Assembly: GCF_003054285.1 (NCBI RefSeq)
Contig: NZ_QBKS01000001.1
Coordinates: 930,001 to 994,000, forward strand
DNA: 64,000 bases
Source of the DNA: Litoreibacter ponti
GTDB lineage: Bacteria > Pseudomonadota > Alphaproteobacteria > Rhodobacterales > Rhodobacteraceae
Direction: 5' to 3'
The first letter of the stretch is position 1; each line of letters starts with the position of its first letter. Made by a program: the position numbers and the translations under genes. The notes under the pieces were generated by a model. That model was given only the letters and a program-made list of their open reading frames with translations, did no database searches and had not been told where the DNA came from. This document shows, piece by piece, positions 17,193 through 26,097 of this stretch.

Positions 17193-18791
17193 TTGGAATT
17201 CGATTACGTGATTGTTGGTGCAGGCTCCGCCGGTTGCGCCATCGCGAACCGCCTTTCGGCGAACGGGAAGCATACCGTTTGCCTGTTGGAGGCGGGTGGT
17301 CGCGACACCAATCCGTGGATTCACATCCCCGTCGGCTACTTCAAGACCATGGGCAACCCCGGCACCGACTGGCGCTATCAGGCTGCCAGCGATCCGGGGC
17401 TAAACGGGCGCTCGATCCCGTGGCCGCGGGGCCGCGTGCTGGGCGGATCGTCCTCGATCAACGGGCTGCTCTATGTGCGCGGCCAGGCGCAGGACTATGA
17501 TCAGTGGGCGCAGATGGGCAATCCCGGCTGGGACTGGGACACTGTGCTGCCCTACTTCAAACGCGCCGAAAACTGGCAAGGCGACGAGGTCGGCGAAGAA
17601 CGCGGCACCGGCGGGCCCTTGCAGGTCTCGCCCACCCGCCTGAAGCGCGATGTCGTCGATAAATGGATCGATGCGGCCGTTGCCGCGGGCTACAAGAAGA
17701 ACCCCGACTACAACGATGGCAACCAGGAGGGCGTTGGCTACTTCCAGCTGACGATGGATCGCGGGCGGCGCTGCTCGTCGGCGGTGGCGTATCTGAAGCC
17801 CGCACGGGGGCGCGCAAACCTTGAAATTCTCACCCACGCCCAGACCAAGCGCGTGATTATGGACGGCAAGCGCGCCGTGGGCATTGAGGCGGATGTGAAG
17901 GGTGCGCATACCGAGATCAAGGCGCGCCGGGAAGTGATTTTGTCAGCAGGTGCAATAGGTTCGCCGCAAATCCTAATGTTGTCTGGCATTGGCGATGCGG
18001 ACGGGATCAAGCCCCATGGCATCGACATGGTGCATGAGCTGAAAGGCGTCGGACGCAACCTGCAGGACCACCTGCAGGCCCGGCCCGTGTTCAAGACCGA
18101 CCTTTCGACGATCAATGTCGAAGTGTCGAATTTCTTCAAGCAGGGCCTGATCGCGCTGGAATATGCGCTGAAGCGCTCCGGGCCGATGGCGATGGCCGCA
18201 AGCCTTGGCACTGGCTTCCTGAAGACCGAGCCGCATATGGAGGTGCCGGACATCCAGTTCCACATCCAGCCCTTCTCGGCCTCCCACCCGGCCGAAGGGC
18301 CGCACAAGTTCAGCGCATTTACCGCAAGCGTGCTGCAGTTGCGCCCTGAAAGCGCGGGGCATCTGGAGCTGAAATCATCCAAGTGGCAGGACCACCCGGC
18401 GATCCATCCGAACTATTTGGCGACCGAGACCGACCAGCGCACCATCGTCAAAGGCATCCAGGTGGCGCGGCGGATCGCGGAGTTCTCGCCGCTGAAAGAG
18501 CACATTCTCGAGGAATTCGCCCCGGGCCGCGACGTGGCCTTTGACGACTATGACGGCACGCTCGATTGGGCGCGCAACACCGCCGTCACGATCTACCACC
18601 CCACCGGCACCTGCAAGATGGGCCCCGACGACATGGCCGTCGTGGACGAGCGCCTGCGGGTGCGCGGCATCGACGGTCTGCGGGTAGCGGATTGCTCGAT
18701 CATGCCGCTCATCGTAAGCGGAAACACCAACGCGCCGGCGATCATGATCGGCGAGAAAGTCAGCGATATGATCCTAGAGGACGCGGCATGA
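17193..18791 (+). CDS. GMC-family FAD-dependent alcohol/choline dehydrogenase
   Basis: 532 residues, normal for the family. FAD-binding GAGSAG is at residues 9-14, followed by LLEAGG, the GMC signature GRVLGGSSSINGLLYVRG, and the active-site segments YHPTGTCKMG and SGNTNAPAIMIGEK. It oxidises an alcohol group to aldehyde, passing electrons to a respiratory or artificial acceptor; the substrate cannot be told from sequence. The start is TTG 17193, after GGGGGA (17183-17188); no in-frame ATG lies near the FAD motif, and the open frame upstream covers the divergent iclR gene. The stop overlaps the TerC start (ATGA). Confidence 0.85.
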   Translation: MEFDYVIVGAGSAGCAIANRLSANGKHTVCLLEAGGRDTNPWIHIPVGYFKTMGNPGTDWRYQAASDPGLNGRSIPWPRGRVLGGSSSINGLLYVRGQAQDYDQWAQMGNPGWDWDTVLPYFKRAENWQGDEVGEERGTGGPLQVSPTRLKRDVVDKWIDAAVAAGYKKNPDYNDGNQEGVGYFQLTMDRGRRCSSAVAYLKPARGRANLEILTHAQTKRVIMDGKRAVGIEADVKGAHTEIKARREVILSAGAIGSPQILMLSGIGDADGIKPHGIDMVHELKGVGRNLQDHLQARPVFKTDLSTINVEVSNFFKQGLIALEYALKRSGPMAMAASLGTGFLKTEPHMEVPDIQFHIQPFSASHPAEGPHKFSAFTASVLQLRPESAGHLELKSSKWQDHPAIHPNYLATETDQRTIVKGIQVARRIAEFSPLKEHILEEFAPGRDVAFDDYDGTLDWARNTAVTIYHPTGTCKMGPDDMAVVDERLRVRGIDGLRVADCSIMPLIVSGNTNAPAIMIGEKVSDMILEDAA

Positions 18792-19456
18792 TTGATACCG
18801 CGCTGGACTTCGGCAAAATCATCATCGCCGACCTGATCCTGTCGGGCGACAACGCGCTGATCATCGGCATGGCGGCCGCGGGCCTCGCGCCGGAGCTGCG
18901 CAAGAAGGCCATTTTGTACGGCATGGTGATCGCGGCACTGCTGCGGATCGTCTTCGCGGTGGTCGCGACCAAGCTGCTGGGCATCCCCGGCATCCTGTTC
19001 GTGGGCTCGCTTTTGCTGATCTGGGTGTGCTGGCGCCTGTACGAGGAGATCCGCCAGGGCATCGACGAGCAGGCCGAATTTGCGCTGGAGGTCGCGGGCG
19101 ATCCGCATGCGGGCTATACTGGCAAGCCGACCCGTACGATGGGCTCTGCGCTGCTGTCGATCACCATCGCCGATGTGTCCATGTCGCTCGATAATGTGCT
19201 CGCTGTGGCCGCCATCGCCGACGGCAACACCAACATGCTGGTCTTCGGCCTCGCTCTCGCGATCGTGCTGATGGCCTTCGCGGCCACGCTCATAATGAAG
19301 TTGCTAACTGCCTATCCTTGGATAAGCTGGTTGGGACTGGCGGTTCTTATCTACGTCGCAGGCGAGATGTTCTACCGCGGCGTGTTCGACGCCACGACCG
19401 GGATCGGCCCCATGATGGGTTGGTTCGAGGGTTACGATCTGAGCAAGGGGCATTGA
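18788..19456 (+). CDS. TerC-family membrane protein (YjbE-like)
   Basis: 222 residues, about seven membrane segments. Two repeated acidic motifs sit in membrane helices: LILSGDNALIIGMA near the N terminus and ITIADVSMSLDNVLAVAA in the middle, typical of the TerC/Alx/YjbE group of metal (often Mn2+) exporters. A hydrophilic loop (about 90-115) links the halves. It is translationally coupled to the GMC dehydrogenase by an ATGA overlap, an odd pairing whose logic is not evident. A weak hairpin (GGGGCC/GGCCCC, 19496-19512) follows. Confidence 0.85.
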   Translation: MIDTALDFGKIIIADLILSGDNALIIGMAAAGLAPELRKKAILYGMVIAALLRIVFAVVATKLLGIPGILFVGSLLLIWVCWRLYEEIRQGIDEQAEFALEVAGDPHAGYTGKPTRTMGSALLSITIADVSMSLDNVLAVAAIADGNTNMLVFGLALAIVLMAFAATLIMKLLTAYPWISWLGLAVLIYVAGEMFYRGVFDATTGIGPMMGWFEGYDLSKGH

Positions 19457-19606
19457 GGGAGACAATGACCTTACTCCACCACATTCAACCGCATCGGGGC
19501 CAGCACGGCCCCCTTGCGCTCCGTTGAAGACAGGGCTTGCGGGGACGCCTTCCCTCGCAGGCCTCTAAAACAAACCGAAGGCAAACGGACCTTAAGGGAG
19601 GACCTT

Positions 19607-20707
19607 ATGTTGAACTTGAAAACCATCACGGCAGGCGCGCTTGGCCTGTCCATGCTGGCCTCGGCCGCAATTGCCGAGACCAAAATCCGCGTGCAGTCGG
19701 TGATCCCGTCTTCCGCGGACGAGATCGTCATGCTGCAGGCCTTTGCCGATGACGTGGCAGCACTGACCGACAACGAGGTCATGATCGAGATCCTGCCCGC
19801 AGGCGCGGTCGTGGGCGTGCAGGAAACGCTCGACGCCGTTGACGCAGGCCTGATCGAAGGCGGCTTCGCGTGGACCCACTACTGGTCGGGCAAGCACCCT
19901 GCCGCCATGCTCTTCGGCTCGCCCGTCGCGGGTGCCGGTGTCGGCATGGACAACATCGCCTTCATGTCCTGGTTCCTGCACGCAGGCGGCAAGGAGCTGT
20001 ATGACCAGCTTTGGGACGAGATGGGCGTGAACGTCAAAGGCTTCATGCTGCAGCCCGTCGGCCCCGAGGCCCTGGGTTGGTTCAAAGAGCCGATCGAGAC
20101 CATGGCAGACTTCCGCAAGTACCGCTTCCGCACGCCTCCGGGCATCCCCGGCCAGACCTACAAGGATATCGGTGTGGCCTCGGTCGCCATGGGCGGCGGG
20201 GACATCCTGCCCGCGCTGGAGAAGGGCACCATCGACGCAGCCGAGTGGTGCTGCCCGAAGCCTGACTCGGTCTTCGGCTTCCAGAAAGTGCTCAAGCACT
20301 ACTACCTGCAAGGCCTGCACCAGGTTGTCGTGAACGCCGACCTCTACATCAACGGCGACGTCTATAACGGTCTGACCGCGACCCAGCAGAAGGCCATCCA
20401 GGTGGCCGCCAACGCGTCGCTGATGAACTCCATGGGCTACCGTATCCACGAGAACGGCAAAGCGCTCGACAAGCTGATCAACGAGGATGGCGTGATCCTG
20501 CACGACACCCCGGCTGACTACTTCACCGAGTACATGGCCGCCGCCAACAAGGCGCTGGAGACCAACGCCGCCGAGAACGCGTTCTTCGCAGAAGTGTGGC
20601 AGTCCCAGAAGGACTTTGCCCGCACCGCGATCCCGTTCTGGGCTGGCGCACAGACCTCCAACGCCAACCTTGGCCGGGCCTACGCGACCGAGCTGGCAAA
20701 CCAGTAA
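19607..20707 (+). CDS. TRAP transporter, DctP-type binding protein
   Basis: 366 residues with a clear signal peptide (MLNLKTITAGALGLSMLASAAIA). The mature part is a TRAP DctP-family protein of the branch that includes TakP-like 2-oxoacid/monocarboxylate binders: KYRFRTPPGIPGQTYKDIGVASVAMGGGDILPALEKGTIDAAEW is the ligand-pocket region with the conserved arginine. It would bind a small organic acid in the periplasm. AAGGGAGGA (19594-19602) precedes the ATG; an upstream ATG adds 31 residues and spoils the signal peptide. It starts the dctPQM set downstream of terC. Confidence 0.87.
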   Translation: MLNLKTITAGALGLSMLASAAIAETKIRVQSVIPSSADEIVMLQAFADDVAALTDNEVMIEILPAGAVVGVQETLDAVDAGLIEGGFAWTHYWSGKHPAAMLFGSPVAGAGVGMDNIAFMSWFLHAGGKELYDQLWDEMGVNVKGFMLQPVGPEALGWFKEPIETMADFRKYRFRTPPGIPGQTYKDIGVASVAMGGGDILPALEKGTIDAAEWCCPKPDSVFGFQKVLKHYYLQGLHQVVVNADLYINGDVYNGLTATQQKAIQVAANASLMNSMGYRIHENGKALDKLINEDGVILHDTPADYFTEYMAAANKALETNAAENAFFAEVWQSQKDFARTAIPFWAGAQTSNANLGRAYATELANQ

Positions 20708-20729
20708 GCCCTCGGGCCTGACAACCACC

Positions 20730-20760
20730 CCTGCCCGCGCCGCCAATTCGCGCGGGCAGG
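20730..20760 (+). other. GC hairpin between dctP and dctQ
   Basis: CCTGCCCGCGC (20730-20740) pairs perfectly with GCGCGGGCAGG (20750-20760) around a 9-base loop. There is no U-tract. Placed just after the binding-protein stop, it probably stabilises that message or attenuates the permease genes. Confidence 0.6.
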
Positions 20761-20823
20761 ACCATAAAAGACCCTCCGGCGATCAACGCCCCAGGGCATT
20801 TTCTCGCCAAGAGGGATTTTCCA

Positions 20824-21453
20824 ATGATCAACGAAGATCAAGACAAGATCGACTTCTCGGAATACGAGGATGTCGGTGACGAGCTTCTCGCCGATGCCGG
20901 TGGTGCCGTGGGCAAGGAGCTGCCCGACGACATGCACCCGCTGGCCCGCAAGGCCATCTACGCCATCGACCATTTCTCCAACTGGCAGGGCCGTATCGCG
21001 TGCCTGTTGGTGGTGCCGATCATCTTCGGCATGTTCTACGAGGTGGTCGCCCGCTCCTTCTTTACCGCCCCGACCCTGTGGGCCTACGATGTCAGCCGCA
21101 TCCTGTATGGCATGTCCTTCATGCTGGGCGCGGCCTATGCGCTGATGCGCGGGCTGCATATCCGGGCGGACTTCCTGTACCGCAACTTCACAGAGAAGCG
21201 GCAGGGGCAGATCGACCTGATCCTCTACATCGTGCTGTTCATGCCGGCGATGCTGTTCTTCCTGAAGGCAGGCTACGACTTCTCCGCCAAGTCCTTCCTG
21301 CAAGGCGAGCGCGCGGGCGACAGCACCTGGGCGCCCATCGTGTGGCCCGTGAAGATGGCGCTGACCGCCGGGGTCTTGTTTCTGGTGATCCAGGGCATCT
21401 CGGAAATCTTGAAATCGTGGTACGCCGCGACCCGTGGAAAGTGGCCGGTGTGA
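20824..21453 (+). CDS. TRAP transporter small permease (DctQ)
   Basis: 209 residues with four membrane helices, e.g. IACLLVVPIIFGMFYEVVARSFF and LILYIVLFMPAMLFFLKAGY, the DctQ pattern. An acidic, hydrophilic N-terminal extension of about 55 residues (EDQDKIDFSEYEDVGDELL...) is longer than in ordinary DctQ proteins. GAGGGA stands before the ATG. The stop shares one base with the DctM start (TGATG). It forms the membrane complex with DctM. Confidence 0.88.
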   Translation: MINEDQDKIDFSEYEDVGDELLADAGGAVGKELPDDMHPLARKAIYAIDHFSNWQGRIACLLVVPIIFGMFYEVVARSFFTAPTLWAYDVSRILYGMSFMLGAAYALMRGLHIRADFLYRNFTEKRQGQIDLILYIVLFMPAMLFFLKAGYDFSAKSFLQGERAGDSTWAPIVWPVKMALTAGVLFLVIQGISEILKSWYAATRGKWPV

Positions 21454-22781
21454 TGGAATTCTCTAACGAAATTATCGGCCTCTTGATGATTGGGGCCATG
21501 CTTTTTGCGATCTTCATCGGGTTCCCGATCAGCTTCACCCTGATCTTCCTGGGCGTCGTCTTCGGCGCGTGGGGCTTCGGCGTGAAGCTCACCATCTTCC
21601 TGATGACGCTGCAGTTCTACAACTCGATGATGGAGCAGACCCTCGCGGCTGTCCCGTTATTCGTCTTCATGGGTTTCATGATGGAGAAGGCCGGTTTGAT
21701 GGAGCGATTATTCGCGGCCATCCAGATGATGCTGGCGCGCATGAAAGGCTCGCTCTACATCGCCGTGCTGTTCGTCTCGGTCGTCTTCGGGGCCGCAACC
21801 GGCATCGTTGGGGCCTCGGTCACCATTCTGGGCATCATGGCCGCCAAGACCATGAACCGGTCGGGCTATGACGTGAGACTGGCTGCGGGCACGATCACCG
21901 CGGGCGGCACGCTGGGCATCCTGATCCCGCCCTCGATCATGCTGGTGGTCATGGGGCCGGTTCTGGAAATCCCGGTGACCGACCTGTTCGCCGCGGCGAT
22001 CCTGCCGGGCGTGATGATGGCCGGGCTTTACCTGCTCTACTCGGTCGGCCGCTGCTGGATCAACCCGAGCCTGGGCCCGCCCCTGCCCGAAGACATGATC
22101 GAGCCCGATGGCGGCAAGATCTTCAAGGAGCTGATGCTGGGCTTCGTGCCGCCGACCATCCTGATCGCCTTCGCGCTTGGCTCGATCCTGTTCGGCCTTG
22201 CCACGCCCACGGAAGGCGCGGGCATGGGGGCGTTCGGCTCGATCCTGCTGGCGATTGGCTACCGCAAGTTCTCGATCCAGGGCTTCTATGACGCGCTGAT
22301 CAAGACCTTGGAGATCTCGGTGCTGATCCTGTTCCTCGTGGCTGCGTCGAACTTCTTTGGCGCGGTGTTCTCGCGGCTGGGCACGCCCACCATGATCACC
22401 GAGCTGCTGCTGAACCTCGACGTCTCGGCCTCGATGGTGGTGATCTTGATCCTCGCGCTGGTCTTCATCCTCGGCTGGCCGCTGGAATGGGTGCCGATCG
22501 TGCTGATCATCCTGCCGATCCTGGCGCCCGTGCTGCTGGAGCTGGAGGTCGATATGCTGTGGTTCGCCATCCTGGTGGCGGTCTGTCTGCAAACGGCATG
22601 GCTCAGTCCGCCCGTGGCACTCTCGGCCTACTTCCTGAAGGGCGTGGTGCCCGAATGGGATCTCAAGGATATCTACCTGGGCATGATGCAGTTCATGGTC
22701 ATACAGATCTTCGGTCTGACCCTGGTGTTCCTGATCCCCGGCATCGCCACGTGGCTGCCACGGACGTGGTACGGCGGCTGA
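21453..22781 (+). CDS. TRAP transporter large permease (DctM)
   Basis: 442 residues, highly hydrophobic, 11-12 predicted helices. Typical DctM sequences include FVFMGFMMEKAGLMERLF, GAATGIVGASVTILGIMA and GTITAGGTLGILIPPSIMLVVMGPV. It is the ion-driven translocation subunit. The start at 21453 is set by coupling to the dctQ stop; longer in-frame readings overlap dctQ and are arginine-rich shadow sequence. A strong terminator follows 20 bases after the stop, closing the GMC-terC-TRAP run. Confidence 0.9.
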   Translation: MEFSNEIIGLLMIGAMLFAIFIGFPISFTLIFLGVVFGAWGFGVKLTIFLMTLQFYNSMMEQTLAAVPLFVFMGFMMEKAGLMERLFAAIQMMLARMKGSLYIAVLFVSVVFGAATGIVGASVTILGIMAAKTMNRSGYDVRLAAGTITAGGTLGILIPPSIMLVVMGPVLEIPVTDLFAAAILPGVMMAGLYLLYSVGRCWINPSLGPPLPEDMIEPDGGKIFKELMLGFVPPTILIAFALGSILFGLATPTEGAGMGAFGSILLAIGYRKFSIQGFYDALIKTLEISVLILFLVAASNFFGAVFSRLGTPTMITELLLNLDVSASMVVILILALVFILGWPLEWVPIVLIILPILAPVLLELEVDMLWFAILVAVCLQTAWLSPPVALSAYFLKGVVPEWDLKDIYLGMMQFMVIQIFGLTLVFLIPGIATWLPRTWYGG

Positions 22782-22801
22782 CGCTGCCTGCCCCATGAGA
22801 C

Positions 22802-22837
22802 GCAAAAAGCGCCGCGGGAGACCGCGGCGCTTTTTGC
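22802..22837. terminator. Strong intrinsic terminator after dctM
   Basis: A 16-bp perfect stem, GCAAAAAGCGCCGCGG with its complement (22802-22817 and 22822-22837), closes a GAGA tetraloop. The GC core is flanked by A5 and T5, so it can terminate transcripts from either direction. Confidence 0.9.
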
Positions 22838-23104
22838 ATCCGGTCGCTTTGATGGGGAGCGGTTAATTCGATTGGCCGCTGGACAAATGGCGGCTGAGCG
22901 GACAAGGCCGACACAGTATTATGCGGCGTGAATTAGCAGAAACCGCTCATAGTTGCCGAAGTAATTTGCGTTGCTTGTAGGAATTCCGTGCCTCAACACC
23001 GCTAGAAGCGCTCCATATTCCACGCCCAAATCTTGGTGTACCACCGAACAGTAGTACAGAGAGATCCGAACAAGTATCCTCCAGTATTAAGAGAGAGCCG
23101 CTAC
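22838..23104. other. Lower-GC gap before the methyltransferase gene
   Basis: No gene is seen. Base composition drops sharply against the flanking operons, continuing into the methyltransferase gene. ACCGCTCATAG (22942-22952) recurs at 39067-39077 in another low-GC gap. No clear promoter was recognised. Confidence 0.5.
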
Positions 23105-24004
23105 ATGACATCATCTATAAATACTTGTCCCGTTTGCGCTGGCAAGGAAGTTGCCCAAGAATACAGGGGAAATCCCGCTCGCTCGGAATGGCAAGATGAA
23201 GGAGTGTTCGAGGTCTGGCGCTGCGAGAACTGCGAACACCGGTTCATCAATCCGCAACCGGAAGACGCCACACTCATGAAATGTTACTCGTCGCAATACC
23301 ATGCCTACGAACAGGGGCATGGCACCGGCGAATTGCATCAGGCTATCGAACAGGCGCGGCGCGAGAAACGTTTTCGCCACGTTGATCTACGAAACGACAT
23401 GGACGTTCTTGACGTTGGGTGCGGCTCAGGCTCCTTCTTGTGCGTAATTCGGGAATTCGTCAGTTCCGTCTTCGGAATCGAACCATCCGAACATGGTGTA
23501 AAGACCTGCGAGAAATTAGGAGTTCCTGTTTTTCATGGAGATTTTGAGTCATATGATCGTCAGGCCAATCGCAAGTTCGATCTGATTACACTTAATCACG
23601 TTCTCGAGCATCATCCTGCGCCAATTCTTCTCCTCAGACTTTGCCGACAACACTTGAAAGAAGGTGGGCGGGTTTGGATTGCCGTGCCGAACGCCGGGTG
23701 CTTCTTTGCTAAGCACCTAGAATCTGACTGGCACAGTGCGGACCTGCCCGTCCATCTGCAACAGTTCAGCGTCCGCTCCTTGGGTTTGGCTGTAGAGAAA
23801 GCGGGTCTGAAAATCGAACAAAGCCTTACCGAATCCGAAAACTCGTTGCCAGCCTCCGCAAGCACGTTCCTTCGCCGGTTCGGCATTCCCGGGCGTGTCA
23901 CAAGGCCGCTGCTGCGAGGCGCCTTGTCCAAGACCGGGTGGATTGGCCGACGCGTTGACGCCTCTGGAAACGGGGAAGCCATCATCCTGTCCGCGCAGGT
24001 TTGA
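23105..24004 (+). CDS. Class I SAM-dependent methyltransferase with N-terminal zinc-finger
   Basis: 299 residues. The N terminus has two CxxC pairs (CPVC near residue 8 and CENC near 42), a probable zinc site; then a class I SAM-binding fold with motif I VLDVGCGSGSFL, acidic FGIEPS and the post-motif DLITLNHVLEHHP (Methyltransf_23 type). Such proteins often modify sugars or lipids in surface-polysaccharide clusters, but none is nearby. GC content and codon use are clearly lower than in the neighbours, which suggests acquisition by transfer. The start at 23105 is chosen because the zinc motif begins right after it; the ribosome site (GAGAG) is weak and a start at 23033 is possible. Substrate unknown. 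Confidence 0.75.
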   Translation: MTSSINTCPVCAGKEVAQEYRGNPARSEWQDEGVFEVWRCENCEHRFINPQPEDATLMKCYSSQYHAYEQGHGTGELHQAIEQARREKRFRHVDLRNDMDVLDVGCGSGSFLCVIREFVSSVFGIEPSEHGVKTCEKLGVPVFHGDFESYDRQANRKFDLITLNHVLEHHPAPILLLRLCRQHLKEGGRVWIAVPNAGCFFAKHLESDWHSADLPVHLQQFSVRSLGLAVEKAGLKIEQSLTESENSLPASASTFLRRFGIPGRVTRPLLRGALSKTGWIGRRVDASGNGEAIILSAQV

Positions 24005-24196
24005 ATCCAATCATCATATTCGGGCTTTGAGTCCTGATTTTCGACGCCATTGAGAACTCCAAGCCACCTACAATTGGATTGTCTTAAGGGCTTCTCGCGA
24101 TATTGCCCGTAGAAATGGCCGCTTCGGATGCTTTATAATGAATACTGCGGGAGGAATCGGCTCCGAACGGACATTGGACTATTCCACCACGGCTTG

Positions 24197-24225
24197 AAAA
24201 ACGCAGCAGGGTTTACCGGCGGCGC
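24197..24225 (-). terminator. Probable terminator after the second TRAP operon
   Basis: On the minus strand, six bases after the dctM stop, a stem of about nine pairs with two C-U mismatches (GCGCCGCCGG against CCCTGCTGCG) is followed by TTTTT. The remaining 190 bases up to the methyltransferase gene hold nothing recognisable. Confidence 0.45.
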
Positions 24226-24230
24226 TTTCG

Positions 24231-25511
24231 TTAGTTCAACAGCCCCGGCAGCCAGAGCGACACGGCGGGCACATAGGTGACCAGGATCAGCGCGCCTAGG
24301 ATGGCGATGTAGAAGGGCCAGATCGACTTCAGTGCCTCCTCGATGCGGATCTTGCCCACAGCGCAGCCCACGAACAGGCAGGTGCCCACGGGGGGCGTGC
24401 ACAGGCCCAGACCAAGGTTGATCAGCAGCATGATCCCGAACTGGGTCGGATCCATCCCCAGCCCCTTGCAGATCGGCAGGAAGATCGGCGTGCAGATCAG
24501 GATCAGCGCCGCCATGTCCATGATCATGCCCAGCAGCAAAAGGATCAGGTTAATCATCAGCAAGATGATGATCGGGTTGTCCGAGATCGCCACCAGCACG
24601 TCCGACAGCCGGGTGGGTACCTGGTAGAGCGCCAGCAGGTAGCCAAAGGAGCTGGCAAACGCGATCAGGATCATCACCATCGCCGTCGTGCGCACCGCCC
24701 CGGTGACGGACCGGATGAATTTCGCCCAGCTCAGCGAGCGGTAGTAGAAGGTGCACAGCAGGACGGCGTAGATCGCGCCGAATGCGCCGCTCTCGGTCAC
24801 GGTGAATACGCCGGACAGGGTGCCGCCCACGATGATGACGGCGGTGAAGAAGCCGGGGATCGCATCGGCGGCGCTGCGCCCGACCTCGCCCCAGCCGGGG
24901 AAGTCCTCCTTGGGGTAGTTGTGCTTGACCGACAGGATGTAGGCCGCGATGGCCAAGCAGATGCACATCAGGATGCCGGGGATCACGCCCGCCAGAAACA
25001 GGCCTGAGACCGAGATCCCCCCGCCGGCGGCCACGGCGAAGATGATCATGTTATGCGACGGCGGGATGACGATGCCCGCGATGGATGAGGTCACCGTGAC
25101 GTTGACCGCGTAGTCGGGCCGGTAGCCGCGCTCTTTCATGACCGGGATCAGCAACGAGCCGAGGGCAGAGATATCGGCCACAGCCGAGCCGGAGATGCCG
25201 CCGAACAGCATCGAGGAGAAAACGTTGACCATCGCAAGGCCGCCCTTGAGGTGGCCCACCAGCGCCGAGGCCAGCCGTACCAGCCGCGCGGCGATGCCGC
25301 CATGGAGCATGATCTCGCCCGCGAAGACGAAGAACGGGATCGCCAGCAGCGAAAACACCGACACGCCCGCGGTCGCCCGCTGGAAGGTGATCAGCATCGG
25401 GAAGCCCTCCCACCAAAACGCGGTGGCGGCGGCGATGCCCATGGCGAAGGCTACCGGCATCCCGATGACGACGCCGAAGCCGAAGATGACGAGAAGAAGC
25501 GTCAGGCCCAT
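24231..25511 (-). CDS. TRAP transporter large permease (DctM), uronate island
   Basis: 426 residues, 11-12 membrane helices, DctM family: FSLLAIPFFVFAGEIMLHGGIAARLV, MLFGGISGSAVADISALGSLLIPVM and SIAGIVIPPSHNMIIFAVAAGG are characteristic. It is only distantly similar to the DctM at 21453-22781, so the two TRAP systems are not recent duplicates. It starts three bases after the dctQ stop. With its DctP and DctQ partners it probably imports monomeric uronates, given the surrounding genes. Confidence 0.9.
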   Translation of the reverse strand: MGLTLLLVIFGFGVVIGMPVAFAMGIAAATAFWWEGFPMLITFQRATAGVSVFSLLAIPFFVFAGEIMLHGGIAARLVRLASALVGHLKGGLAMVNVFSSMLFGGISGSAVADISALGSLLIPVMKERGYRPDYAVNVTVTSSIAGIVIPPSHNMIIFAVAAGGGISVSGLFLAGVIPGILMCICLAIAAYILSVKHNYPKEDFPGWGEVGRSAADAIPGFFTAVIIVGGTLSGVFTVTESGAFGAIYAVLLCTFYYRSLSWAKFIRSVTGAVRTTAMVMILIAFASSFGYLLALYQVPTRLSDVLVAISDNPIIILLMINLILLLLGMIMDMAALILICTPIFLPICKGLGMDPTQFGIMLLINLGLGLCTPPVGTCLFVGCAVGKIRIEEALKSIWPFYIAILGALILVTYVPAVSLWLPGLLN

Positions 25512-25514
25512 GGA

Positions 25515-26027
25515 TCAGCCCTCCGCATGGGTGTGAAGGTGCCAGTCCTCGCCGAAGGTCAGCGCGCGCAGCACTGCGCGCAACCCGGCAAAGATCGCCA
25601 CCAGCCCCCCACAGGACGTAATCGCCAGCGTGCGGTAGCTTTCGGGGATATCGAGCATCGGCAGGCGCGAGCCCGCGCCGAATTGCATCAGCTCCATCCC
25701 CGCGATCAGCATGACGATGCCGAAGGCCGCGAGGATCAGGTCGATGGCGATCATGACGACCTTTTGGGCTTTCTCCGGCAGCATGTCGCGAAACAGCGTC
25801 ACGCCCAGATGGGTGTTCTCGCGCACGCCTGCGGCGGCGCCCAGAAAAGCGATGTAGCAGATCAGCAGCAGCGCCAGCTGCTCGACCCAGGTCGGAGTGG
25901 CATTGAGCACATAGCGGCCGAAGACGAGCCAGCCGAAGGTCACCACCAGCACTACGAGGGCAATGGAGGCCACCGCGATGCACAGCCTCGACACCCAGTT
26001 CAGCGCCGTTTCCAAAATCTCGATCAT
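25515..26027 (-). CDS. TRAP transporter small permease (DctQ), uronate island
   Basis: 170 residues with four membrane helices and the conserved TFGWLVFGRYVLNATPTWVEQLALLLICYIAFLGAA region of DctQ. The start at 26027 (MIEILETAL) is preceded by AGGGA; the upstream ATG at 26042 lacks any ribosome site. A strong hairpin lies between this gene and dctP. Confidence 0.87.
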   Translation of the reverse strand: MIEILETALNWVSRLCIAVASIALVVLVVTFGWLVFGRYVLNATPTWVEQLALLLICYIAFLGAAAGVRENTHLGVTLFRDMLPEKAQKVVMIAIDLILAAFGIVMLIAGMELMQFGAGSRLPMLDIPESYRTLAITSCGGLVAIFAGLRAVLRALTFGEDWHLHTHAEG

Positions 26028-26044
26028 GTGTCCCTGCCCCATCG

Positions 26045-26084
26045 AAAAAGCCGCCCGCGCCGAAAGGTCAGGCGCGGGCGGCTT
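26045..26084 (-). terminator. Hairpin with T-tract between dctP and dctQ
   Basis: A 14-bp perfect stem (26048-26061 with 26071-26084) closes a 9-base loop; on the minus strand it runs into TTTTT. It lies 13 bases after the dctP stop. This is a good intrinsic terminator inside an operon, so it probably acts as a partial terminator that keeps dctP expression above dctQM. Confidence 0.7.
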
Positions 26085-26097
26085 CGGTACTTGCCGA

